DNA from: Symsagittifera roscoffensis
Taxonomy: Eukaryota > Xenacoelomorpha > Acoela > Convolutidae
Direction of reading: 5' to 3'
Length of the DNA stretch: 64,000 bases
Assembly: GCF_963678635.1 (NCBI RefSeq)
Contig: NC_087065.1
Coordinates: forward strand, 5,291,209-5,355,208
Shown here: positions 22,250 through 32,949 of the stretch, piece by piece
How the letters are laid out: every line of letters begins with the position of its first letter
Position numbering within the stretch: the first letter of the stretch is position 1
Program-made: the position numbers and the translations under genes
The notes under the pieces: model-generated
Database searches by the model: none
What the model was told of the DNA's origin: nothing
What the model saw: the letters and a program-made list of their open reading frames with translations, nothing else

Positions 22250-22830
22250 ATTACGGGGCCAAACTGTGCTTTTTGTGAATTGTAAGAGGATTCCGCAACA
22301 GGCAAAAATCGGATTTGTTGGGGAATCCGCAACATTGGTATTTTTCTTTGATCTTCTCTGCTGTTTTGGATTCAACGGACAAAAAGCTAAAACACTGTGT
22401 TGCTGAAAATTGCTCCAAAAACAGGCAACTTTGCGGAATCCGCAACAGAATGTGTGCAATCCGGAACCAGTTTGTTGAATCTATGAACAAATAAAAATAT
22501 ATGTGCTTAGTAAACTTAAGCTGTCGCGGAAGCCGAAACAGTAAAAAGAATCCGCAAACTGTCAGCGGAATCCGCAAAGTGTAAGCGGATTCCGCAAATT
22601 GAGAGCAGAATCCGCAAACTGTGGGCAGAACCCGCATAAAGTTGCGGGATCCACTTATATTTGCGGAATCCGCTTACAAGTGCGGAATCAGGAGCAATTA
22701 CATATATTCACTCGTTGCGGAATCCGCAACAAAATCAAGGTGCCGACAAAATTTAAGTTACAGCTATTTGTACGCGGAATCCACTTACATTTTGGAACAT
22801 GTTTTGTCTCTGGAATCCAGGAACATACAG
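22250..22830. repeat. Cluster of GCGGAATCCGC palindromes
   Basis: More than ten copies of a palindromic TTGCGGAATCCGCAA-like core, some degraded to AGAATCCGC or GCGGGATCC, separated by 15-60 bp. The densest part is 22540-22740, with copies every ~20 bp. The left edge carries GGGGCCAAACTGTGC, linking the cluster to the MITE at 3509-3696, which contains a single copy of the same palindrome. Confidence 0.75.
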
Positions 22831-23040
22831 ACACGTGCGGCTGCGGTTCAATATTGCTGCAACTTAACTGTCGTCTACCCATAACTTTTATAAAAAAAGT
22901 TTTCTGGTGCTAACAGTGTGTGTAATTTTATTGCTTTTTAAAGTTTTCTTTTGTTCTTCCGATATGTGCTGATGATGAGTTTTGTTACTCGAAAAGCATT
23001 GACTATTTACTTTTTTCGTTTTTTATGATTATGGTATAGA

Positions 23041-23490
23041 GGGTCTGATGTATCGTGCCACTACCTGTCATATCTCAAAACTTTGGCTCACTGTGTTCAT
23101 TTAGGGCCAAAAACCGACATCTTGAAGCTTGAGTGTGGACTCTCTGATTTCGGCATAATACCGAACATAAACGATCAGATTTCCCCATTACCAATTATAG
23201 GTTTTTTTAAATCTAGGTCTTCAATGTGCCATGTCTTAGTCCATATCCCGCAGCTAGATAATGAGTTTTAGTAGGGCGGTTTACTTTTGCGGTAACCGAT
23301 ATCACTTAAGTCGAGATGGGTTTGAGTGGTCTGGTTTTTTCCAGGCCCTGGTCTAATCAGTTTTATGAAGGGTTCTATGATATTCGAGGAATTAGCATTT
23401 TTAAATCCTTTTCGGGGAGTTATCTGACTTTAGCACGGTGTGACAATTTTAGCTATCAGGGGAAAATATCTTCTCACAGTGCAATTGCTC
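23041..23490 (+). repeat. Diverged direct duplication, copy 1
   Basis: Shares GATGTATC..GCNACTACCTGTCAT, ATCTAGGTCTTCAA and TAGTAGGGCGGTTTAC-type blocks in the same order with 24171-24620. The ~1.13 kb offset suggests a duplication or two copies of one repeat. No coherent protein. Confidence 0.65.
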
Positions 23491-24170
23491 CAGTAAACCA
23501 TCTCCGAGGAGCTGGTTGAAAATCCTGTCCAATTTTGGTGCTCATGAAACTTCACTGCTCTGTCAAAGTTCTTTAATCTCAAAATCCCTAGGAACAGTTT
23601 TTTTTGGTCTAGTTATATTCCAAAGTTTAGTCCAACTGGCCCAACTTTCATTCACCTCTGCACTTAATAAGTTCTAATTTAATGCAAAAAAAATAAATAC
23701 CAAGTACTCTTTAAAATTTAAGTCCCTCTCCTATGGGTAGACTCACCTCAATTACCAGATGGGCCTTCATTCCAAACCCTAGCTTTTTATGCAATTTAAG
23801 ACTTTAACTTTTAAAATTAAATAAAAAGTCACTACTAAGTCCCCCCCCCCCCAGGTGTTCATTTTCTTAGAGCTGAGATGGTTTCTCTGGGGGTTCCTAC
23901 CGATCAAATTTATGCACATCCTTTCAATAGTTCTCGGCTCATTTTTAATGTCCCTCATCACTGTTTTCATGAATGGGCTATTAACACCTGACGGAGCTGC
24001 CGGAAATATTTGGCCACAAGGAGTTTTTTTTGGGTGACAATTGATGTTTGTATCAGCCATTAAAATCGAATTTTTTTGGCCTGTTTTTTGCCCGAAATAC
24101 CTGATAACGTTTTAGAAGGTGGGTTTTCTAAAAATTTTTTGATCGATTTGCCTGATTTAATTATACTATA

Positions 24171-24620
24171 TTCTCAGATGTATCTTGCAACTACCTGTCA
24201 TGTCTCAAAGTTTTGTCTCACTACGTTCGTTGGGCCCAAAAAGCAAAAAAGGGCCTCCTGGAGCCGGATAGTGGACTGTTTATTTTAGGAAACATACCGG
24301 AAGTAGAAGTACAGAGGGTCCTCCTGTCCAAACTTAATTTTCCTTCATCTAGGTCTTCAACATACCAAGTTAGGTTACTTCCCGCTAGGTTCTAATAGGG
24401 CGATTTACCCTTCCGGAAACCAAAATCAGTTGGGCCGGGGGGCCAAGGGATCTGGATTGTTTTATGCGCAGGTCTAATCATCTCTGCTTATGGTCTTATG
24501 AGTTTCATGTCGTTAGTATTATAATTATTTTTTTGGGGGGGTGTTTTGACTTTACTATGGGGGAGGAGGAGTTTTTCATAAATGATCTGTTATATATTTT
24601 GAGCATGTCGTTTAGTGTGT
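24171..24620 (+). repeat. Diverged direct duplication, copy 2
   Basis: Second copy, followed by a G-rich patch near 24533 and then the GACCGTGCTCG array. Nothing recognised in the DNA between the copies (23491-24170) apart from a C-run at 23840. Confidence 0.65.
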
Positions 24621-24649
24621 TTTTCACTACCCGGAACGTGCTTCTGGTT

Positions 24650-25225
24650 TGATCTGAACGTCTTCACCAAAAAATGGTATGTTTCGACCATTTCGACCAA
24701 AATTTCGTATGTTTCGACCGTGCTCGACCAAAACTCTTTATCTTTATCCTCGACCCCCCTTGACCAAAAAAATATGGTCGAACGTGCTTGGCTCAAGCAA
24801 GTTACGTTTAGACCGTGCTCGACCCAAGCAAGATATTTTTTGACCGTGCTCGACCAAATTCGGGTATGCTTCGACTTTGAAACAACACGACTTATCCAAG
24901 TTTAAAAGTTATTGATTAGAAATAATTAGAACTACAATTTTATTCTTTTTTTTTAGAAAAGAACTACTTTAAACTAATTTTCCATTTTTTGAAATACTAG
25001 TTTGCTATTCCACAAATGTTTAAAAAATGTGAAGATTCGAATGGAGTTTTTCTACTTTTTCGCGCGAATTACCGCGGGACAATGTACTCGAGCTATGTTT
25101 CGACCGTGCTCGAGGTTTGTTTCGACCGTACTCGTGGTATGATTCGAATTTGCGCTTGACTCAAACCACTGTCTCGACTTTTTTTGGGTCCAGGACTGAC
25201 ATGTGTTCGACTTTGACAGTCGAAA
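24650..25225. repeat. Degenerate GACCGTGCTCGACC arrays
   Basis: Irregular repetitions of TATGTTTCGACCGTGCTCGACCAAAA-like units of roughly 30-40 bp in two blocks (24650-24880 and 25085-25225), with unrelated AT-rich DNA between. A related fragment lies at 14350. Confidence 0.65.
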
Positions 25226-26290
25226 CGTAAAATGAGCACCTCGAGTGGGTAAGCTTGTTGCTTAACCGTTAAGTCTAACTTTGGCTATAAACAAAAGAAT
25301 CACTATGTCCACAGTTATCGTAACTGCTTTATGCTTCATTTCGTCTAATAATTTTGAAAATTGTAAATCCTCTTAGCTTTTTCCCCATGAAAAAACCCGT
25401 ATTAAGCCGACAGGTGCTGTTTAATGTCATCAAATTAGTTATATGTGAGGTAATGTTTCCTTTTTTGGAGGTTTTTCTCAGAATTATAGAAAAATCAATT
25501 CATTTTGTGGGATTGGCGTCGCTTTACAAAATATTTTTGTACCACTTAGCTCAATGATTACTAACGTGTTAAAAAAAAGGTAGAAACTGCTGTATAATAG
25601 TTATTTTTTTCTTTGAAAGCACACATTTAAGAACATTGAATTTTGATTCATAACTCTAAGTTCAGCAAATTAATAAAGCGATTATATTTTAAACATCAGC
25701 CCATTTTTATTTTTTCATCAAATCACCTGAAACTCAGCTTGATATAAGACTGTTTGTTGAGTTTTGTTGTAGAAAACATTGAGATTTGATTCATAAATCT
25801 AAGTTCGGCAAACAGCTGAAGTGATTATATTTTATACTTCAGTTCATTTTCATTTTTAACAGCTAAATAATATATATAAATATACAACAATATATTATAA
25901 ACATATGTCAATTGATCAAAAAAATTGTGTTCTTAACAATAGATCCACGCATTCATAGACAGATTAATTCAGATTAATTCAGAGCACCAAGCAGACAGGT
26001 CAGTTTGCAGACAAAATATTCACTTTCTGCATCTATAAGGCGGTTTTCGCAAATATATATTTTCAATATAATAATACACGAACAAATCTGAACAACTTTG
26101 TGTCTCGTAACGTTATTTCAAATATCAACTGAATTTGAACAATTTCGGTTTAAAAAAGTTATTTTCTGACCAGTTTTGAATAATTATATCAAAATTACTT
26201 AATATCCTTTCCAACTGATCAATCTTGAGTATTGTCAAATTGTTCTGCTTACTGACAGGTCTGCTTACGCAGTTGTCTACTTAGTGTAGA
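25226..26290. other. AT-rich DNA with a diverged MITE, family E
   Basis: From about 25945 to 26290 two inverted segments with GCAGACAGGTCAG and CTGACAGGTCTGCTTACGCAGTTGTCTA resemble the arms of MITEs E1 and E2, but the middle is longer. No exon seen. Confidence 0.4.
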
Positions 26291-26323
26291 CCATTGATCA
26301 GCTTTTCAAATCTGGTATTTGTT

Positions 26324-27956
26324 ATGTTGAGAAAAGCTCGGTTATTTTTTGCACCATTTTTTATTCAATGGCTAATAATTGGGATTATTTACTTGAATTT
26401 CCAGCCTGAAAAGCTGGAAGACGCAAATAGCAAAAAGTACCCCATGACAGTAACCCCCTCTCGCCGAAACTTATTTTTTCAACAGCCTCAAAAATCGTTC
26501 CGTTATCTCATTGTACGATATCTGAGTAATGACCTGCCACCTTTGCACTCAGAAAATCAAACTTTTCTAAGCACCAAATTTATTGTTGAAAACGAAAAAC
26601 TACCCAAAAACTTTTACCGGCTCTGGATTCTGCATTCGATTATTGATGGAGAAAAACTGCGAAAGTTAATCAAGCTACTTAAGGAGCACAGCGAATGGTT
26701 TTTTATCAATCAAATTGATCGCAGTCTGAGTTTGAGAGGACTTTACAGGGGATGTTCAACGACTAATTAGATCAAAATAACATCCTCAGCGAAATATCGT
26801 ACGGAAAAACAGCCACAAAAATTATGCTTTTCAAACTTTTCTGTAAAATGGTGAAGGGTTTTAGTTATGCGGCTGAAAAAACATGGCGATTGTCTTTAGA
26901 ATAAAATCTAAATTATAAAACAATACTTACACTATCAAAACAGTTTTCCAAAAATATAATTTCAACAACAATTTTGTTGTAACAACAATCTTCGTTGTAA
27001 TCGGATCGTTGTCGATATATCTGCACTTGCGTTTTCAAAAGATTGTTTTTTGTTTTTGGTTTTTGCAAAAAAATTGGTCAGCTGTTTGAGTTATTCAAAT
27101 TATTTGTGAAATATAATTTTTAGTGTTGCAGGAAAAAAAATCAGACCTTTTAAAATCTTCGTCAATGTCTTGAAAATTGGTAATCACCGCACGAAAAAGG
27201 TTTTAAGTTCGGCTTAACTCTTAGACAATTTGATTGCATACTTTTTAAATCACAGTCATTATAGTTGTACATCTCTGTAATTTCAAGGAAGCGTTTAATG
27301 TCAATAGAGCCCGAAATCTGGGTCTCGAGATTGGGTTCGAACATGGAGCGGATTGGGTTTTCCTTCTAGACGGCTGCACGTTTGTTACCAATGACTCTTT
27401 AAACTTGCTAAGCTCATTTGTTCAAAAGGAAAAATCACATGTTATTCATTTTACACCAACAGTAAGATTAGAACAGTTGGTTACACTCAATTCCAACTTA
27501 AGTTATGACCACTTATTTCCGTTTTTTACTGGTCTACAAGAAGCCCATATTGGAATCAAACGTGAATTCTATGTCCAGCAAAGTAGGATCGAATCTCGCT
27601 CGGGACTCAAATTTTTCCCAGAAGGGAAGTTATACGGAAACAGAGATAAATTACAGCTATTAGGAAGATTATTTAGTGAGTTAGGCGAAGATCAGATTCA
27701 TTGCAGATCCGTTTTTATTGGATATCACAGAACAAAGTCCAAATCACCGACTGACGACTACGACATCATCAGAGAATGTGGATTTGCTATCCGACTGCCA
27801 TACTATCTGGATGACTCGGCTCCTATCGACCAGCACATACCTCAAAAATGGCGCCAAAGAAGAAGAAATCTCTCGATAAAAAATTTCGTGAAAAAGCTGG
27901 AAAAGATTGAAGATAATTTTATCTGGGACAAAGTTTTCGGTCCCAAAATTCAATGA
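26324..27956 (+). CDS. Probable type II membrane protein resembling an uncharacterised glycosyltransferase family
   Basis: Two open segments that belong together. Exon 1 (26324 to about 26730-26753) begins with ATG and a signal anchor: basic MLRKAR, then ~18 hydrophobic residues, as in Golgi type II enzymes. It continues with RYLIVRYLSNDLPP, a lysine/asparagine-rich stretch and RLWILHSIIDGEKLRKL. Exon 2 (about 27256 or 27265 to TGA at 27954-27956) has NVNRARNLGLEIGFEHGADW followed by VFLLDGCTFVTNDS, then YGNRDKLQLLGRL. From memory this order matches a family of uncharacterised, nucleotide-diphospho-sugar-transferase-like proteins (RY.GNDLPPRH, N.ARN, W..P.DG). No catalytic residue is proven. 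The intron is inferred: all candidate donors (26724, 26730, 26754) give the right phase but are weak, so a decayed gene is possible. A poly(A) hexamer AATAAA lies at 28364-28369. Confidence 0.45.
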
Positions 27957-28759
27957 AAAAAAAGCTAAATTATTGGTGATTTCTGTGTTTTCCGATCAAT
28001 TTTAACCATATCAACAAACTTATTGAAATCACTTAAAAATAAGGCACTAACATTAAGGACCATGACTTACCACAATTTATCCTCAGATGTATTGACTCAT
28101 TTGTATCATTACTGATTGAAGAATTTAATGTGACAACCTATGGAAGCTTTCATGGATAAACTTGTAATTATTTGAAATTTTCTATCGAACTCCATAGTGA
28201 TAATTTTTTGTTAATATTAATGACGCCTTTGTAAATATGTAAATTGTAAATGTGAAATTGACATCCACTTATCCCGTTGAGTTTTTTTTTTCAAAACTGC
28301 AAAAAGTGTTCATTTTTTAAAAAATTTAATTGGGAGCTCACAAATAAGAAGAAACACAGTACAAATAAAACAGACAGTTTTAAAAGAGATCGAAGCAAAA
28401 GCTGAACGAAGCTTAGAGATCAAAGAGTTTTACAAATCTACACAAACGAGATTGAAAGTGTCTTTGAAACTAGAGTCTTCAAAGTTCAAGGAAAAGTTCT
28501 ACCAGCTAAGGGTTTTTTCTGAAGACAAACTTTGCTGATCAAAAAAAATACCTGTGAAACTTTTGTCCACATAAAAAAATCAAAAATTTACCCAATCTAT
28601 TTAGCAGCAATCAATTCTTTTTAAATTTTTGGCGATTCGAAACGCAAAGCGCGGTTTGTTTTGTCCCACCGTTTTTTTATGTTTTAATACTTTGGATTGT
28701 TTATTCAAACTAAAGACGAGCTTATTCCAGCTAAGAAAGCACTCAAAACTAAAAAAAAA
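27957..28759. other. No gene seen
   Basis: 3' flank of the preceding gene. AT-rich, with nothing beyond the AATAAA at 28364. Confidence 0.5.
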
Positions 28760-29208
28760 ACTGCGCATAACATGGCGAAATCTTCAATAGCTCGACTGCC
28801 CTCTAAAATCTATGACAATATTTTTAAAAAGTTTTGAGAAAAAGTAACAATTGATGAAATTGAACAATTGGAAAAATTTAAGTTACAATCATTCTTTTAT
28901 TAGCTTGGGGGGACTTTCAAAATAAGTTTGACAAAAAAATAGTGATGTGTTGAGCGTCTAACAACGTAATTATAAGATCCTAGAGCTGTCCTTGTGCCCA
29001 TTTGAACAGTTTCTGAGAGGGATTAAGCCGCCGCTTACGCGTTAGTAATTGAAATATATCGCTAGTTAGTTTCCCAAACTAGCTAAAACGTCAATTTTCA
29101 AAACCAGGGGACTGGTTTTTCAAATTTGAGACCAGGACACAACAACCACTCCAAAAAAACTAAACCGAGCACGTGGATATTATTTTTCTTTTAAAATCCG
29201 AAACAATG
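28760..29208 (+). repeat. Family-A repeat, copy A7 (strongly degenerate)
   Basis: Recognised by GCTCGACTGCCCTCTAAAAT at the left, GATATATCGCTAGTTAGTTT-like interior and ACCGAGCACGTGGATATT at the right. Confidence 0.5.
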
Positions 29209-29500
29209 ATGCTAACTAAGTGATCTAAAATAAGATTTTGTATCACTTAGGTGGTCGCTACGCGCATTCATACCTAAAGGAGCTCTAACTCTCCATCTAT
29301 GTTTTTCAGTTTTTACCCTTAGATTTTCATCAACCTTGGTAACTACAACTAACTATGATATGACTCGAAAAAAGTTTCAGGCTAACAAAAATAATTTTCA
29401 AAAAACTCGAAGTTAAAACAAGCATGATCCAAGTTAGAAAATTGTCATCATATAAAAAAACTGCAAATTAGTTTCTTCTAAACTATATTTAAATTAAATT

Positions 29501-29944
29501 GAGACTGCTCGTATCAGGGCAACACCAAACGCAAAGCCCCGAATGTTCCGACTGCATTTTAAAGTCTATGGAGCAGTAATAACATGAAAAAATTAAATGT
29601 ATCAAAATAAACTGAATTTTTTTTATTATAAACTTTGATATTTTTTGTAAAAATTAACCCCCACACGCCATTTAAAGTACAAAGTGATGAACCTTGCTCC
29701 TAGTGACATATCAATTATGGCCAATAAGCTTCCTTCAACTGATTTGGAACGATTTCTAAGACGGATTGAATCTCCGCTGACTCGTTATTAGCGCGAATTA
29801 TATACATTTTGAATGAGGACAACAATACATTTTGAATGTTAATAAAATTTCCGCCAAAAATGGGTTGTTAAAAAGTCGAAATTTGTCTAAAGAAAAAATC
29901 ACCTCGAGCACAAATATTTCGTTACTTTCATTACGAAAATCGAA
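29501..29944 (+). repeat. Family-A repeat, copy A8
   Basis: Starts ACTGCTCGTATCAGGGC with a ~12 bp insertion inside the left hairpin loop, keeps TGTTCCGACTGC, and ends TTACGAAAATCGAAA. A central segment (the GCGCGTTAATTG part) is deleted. Confidence 0.7.
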
Positions 29945-30330
29945 AAGTGCTTTCTTAAGAGAATTAATCATTAGACGGCAATGTCACCAAGTTTGATTAG
30001 CCCAATTATTCATTAGTACTCTTCGTCAACAAAATTGAAGCAGAAAAATCAAAAGTGTTCGAGTTATTTCAATTGGTAACATCATGAAAGTTTTGGCGGA
30101 ATTTAGGTACGTGAGCAATTAATTAAATTGGTAAAAAGGGCATGTCATTCTGGAATTTCAGGTATGCTGGAACTTAGGTATAGGTAATTGTAAGCAAGCA
30201 TTATGGAATAAAGATATATTCAATTATCCTTTTTCCGAAATTTGTTACTCAAGAGGTACTAAGGTATTTTTGTGGAACAAAAATGTATATCTTATTTTAC
30301 AAAATGCACCTTCTATGGGAAAATGGCAAA

Positions 30331-30718
30331 AGCGGATTTAGATGGGCGGGCGACCCACTACGGACCCGCTGCCGACCCAAAGGGTTCCCCCTTGTACTAT
30401 TTTGAGATACCCAGTTTTGGCTGACGGACATTAAAATTTTTCTTCCAATAATTAATTAGTTTGAGGGGGAAGCGCGCGCCAAAAAAATGCAACTTTTTAG
30501 TCGAAAGTTTCCAAAAAGTGCCAGAAAACGTTTTTTTTGGCCTGTTTTTTCAAGTTTTTGCCTCATATTTTTGCGGCGCAGAAATTTTGTACAAAATAAG
30601 TTCTTTGTAATGATTTGTAAGAGCTCAGAAAGTCAATTTGATTGATCTAAAAAAAAGTTAGATAAGACTTCGAAAATGTTTTGAAACCCCCCTCGAAAAA
30701 AGTTTGATCTGCCGCTGG
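30331..30718. repeat. Family-D MITE, copy D2
   Basis: Left end AGCGGATTTAGATGGGCGGG, right end CCCCCCTCGAAAAAAGTTTG then ATCTGCCGCTGG, forming inverted termini. Interior segments (GAGGGGGAAGCGCGCGCC, CCAAAAAGTGCC) are shared with D3. No clear target-site duplication. Confidence 0.7.
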
Positions 30719-30919
30719 TTTCTACCAAAAAGTTTCTAAAAAAAATTAGGTAAGCCATGAAAATTAGAGTTTGTAACATTTTCCATGTTTTTGAAATGGT
30801 TCCTGTTTTACCCAAACTTCAATTTTCCGATTTGTTTCAAGGGCTAGACGTAGTTTTCAGTCAACGAAATTTTTGAAACGATAATGCTTCTTTAAATGCA
30901 AATAGTAGCAAATAATAAA

Positions 30920-31389
30920 TGGTTGCCCTTATGTTTGACGAAGAAAATTACAGTCTGGCTATATAATTTACAATCGGGCCGCAAAAACTATGAAATACGA
31001 AAATGCGAATTTGAGCTGTAACTTCAGCTTCAAGTTTTGCATGTGCCAAAATTGTTTCCCCACTCGTCAACAGCTAGAAGCAAACATCTGCTCGGATGCG
31101 CTTGCATTTGGTACGACTAATTTTGTGCGTTATAAGAAGTGTCTGTAGTTATTCTAAAAGATTTTTAAAAAGATTATTCCAATTTCCGGTGCAAGAATTG
31201 GAAAAAAATTGATCGATGTCTTCTTTCTCTAGACACAGCTTGGCTTTTTAATCAGCAATTTTTCGACAAAATTTTCGATTTCTTAAACACAAAATTGTTT
31301 ATATGAGCTTAGGTTGACATCTAAACAATAAAAATGATGGTCATAAAATTTCATATGTTAAGTTTTTGGCCAAAACAGTGTCCTTTAAG
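30920..31389 (+). repeat. Tandem duplication, unit 1 (~460 bp)
   Basis: Direct tandem copy of 31390-31828, sharing TTACAGTCTGGCTATATAAT, TTGTTTCCCCACTCGTCAA and TTTGGTACGACTAATTTTGT in order. An extra A in the GGAAAAAAATTG stretch shifts the reading frame relative to unit 2. Confidence 0.85.
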
Positions 31390-31828
31390 GCTTATGTTTG
31401 ACCAAAAAAATTACAGTCCGGCTATATAATTTACAATCGAGCCGCAAAAACTATCAAAAACGAAAATGTTCATTTTAGCTGTAACTTCAGCTTCAAGTTT
31501 TGCATGTGCCGAAATTGTTTCCCCACTCGTCAATAGTTAGAAGCAAACATCTGATCGGATGCGCTTGCATTTGGTACGACTAATTTTGTGCGTTCTAAGA
31601 AGTGTCTGTTGTTATTCTAAAAGATTTTTTAAATGGTTGTTCCAATTTCCGGTGCCAGAAATGGAAAAAATTGATCGATATCTTCTTTCTTTAGACACAT
31701 CTTGGCTTTTTAATCAGCAGTTTTTCGACAAACTTTTCGATTTCCTAAAAATTGACATCTAAACAATAAAAATGCTGGTCATACAATTTCATATGTTAAG
31801 TTTTTGGCCAAAACAGTATCCTTTATTG
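31390..31828 (+). repeat. Tandem duplication, unit 2 (~440 bp)
   Basis: Second unit, offset 439-462 bp; it lacks a ~25 bp piece near its right end. A third, short fragment with GGGCCGCAAAAACCATGAAA recurs at 32570-32605. A 67-codon open stretch here (31559-31762) is not conserved in frame in unit 1, so a gene is not supported. Confidence 0.85.
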
Positions 31829-32500
31829 TTTTGGGAGAGCTTTCAAAATCTTTTTGGTCACCTAAAAAAAGTCGAGAAAATACTAGATCTACCCCTGAAG
31901 AATGTTATATCAGTGCTTACAGAAAATTTATAAATATAATTATAAGACGACACTCTAATCAGCGACCTAATCACCTCTTGTGGTCTTTTCCGACCAGCTA
32001 CGAACCCGTCATGGAGCCTTCTCAATTCTTTCTGTTCCCAGTTGGCCTTGACGACAAACAACCTCAAAAACAGCTTATCCAAGTGTAATACAATGAGTAA
32101 TATTAGCCACTGTCAAGACATGCAATTCCTGAGGACTCCTTGGGTACGTCACGATAGATTTCGGCTTCAAATAAAAGATAGACTTCACTGCTCTGTACTC
32201 AATATCGGAGAAGGTTCTGTTCGACTCAGAGACAACCACGTGGATGCATTTGGAAAAGTCTCTCGGAACCGTATACGGTATACCCCTAGATATTATGTGA
32301 GATTAAAAAAGTCACAATCAGTCGTGGTAATTTTGTCACGGGTTTTTCAAGTCAACTTATGTACACAAGTTCTCATCCGATTTGGACCCAGATTTCTCAA
32401 TTTTACTAAAATTCATAGTTTTATCTTTTTATCTTGTGCTTTTTTCATCGAACTCACAAGTGCTCTTGTAGTAAATGATCGAGACCTTCATATAGTAATG
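31829..32500. other. No gene recognised
   Basis: Less AT-rich than the surroundings and open on both strands over 60-190 codons, but none of the translations resembles a family I know. Confidence 0.4.
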
Positions 32501-32509
32501 TATACACCA

Positions 32510-32940
32510 GTAGCGGATATAGGGCTCCCCCTCAGGGATTCGACCCCCTGCCGACCCAAAGGTTACAATCGGGCCGCAAAAACCATGAAAAACGAAAATG
32601 TACTATTTTGAGATATCCCTTTTTGGTGACGGACCCTAAAAATTTTCTAAAGGCGCCTTGGGCGCCAATATATACTAATTTTGAGGGGGAGCGCGCGCCA
32701 AAAAAAACGCGATTTTTTGGTCAAAATTTTCCAAAAAGTGCCTAAAAACGCCTTTTTGGCCTTTTTTCAAAATTTTACCTGGCGGCACAGGAAATAATGT
32801 GGTCAAATTAGGGTCTTTATAGGGACCAGGAAGACCTCAGAAAATCAATTTGGTCGACCTAAATAAAAAAAGGTCGACAAAACTTTCAAAAATTTTTTGA
32901 AAATCTGCCCCCCTCGAGAAATTCCAAAATCCGCGCCTGG
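32510..32940. mobile_element. Family-D MITE, copy D3, with 9-bp target-site duplication
   Basis: Left end GTAGCGGATATAGGGCTCCC, right end GAAATTCCAAAATCCGCGCC then TGG, forming imperfect inverted termini. The element is flanked directly by TATACACCA at 32501-32509 and again at 32941-32949. A 9-bp duplication is the size usual for Mutator-like (MULE) transposition. It encodes nothing and would be non-autonomous. Confidence 0.85.
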
Positions 32941-32949
32941 TATACACCA

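Noticed and set aside
23779-24060. 93-codon minus-strand open frame with an internal ATG
   Set aside because: Reads smoothly but matches no family, has no convincing splice context and lies between two repeat copies.
31804-32611. Overlapping open frames on both strands (94-189 codons)
   Set aside because: No recognisable domain on either strand, and the 189-codon frame runs into the MITE at 32510, so its end is not conserved sequence.
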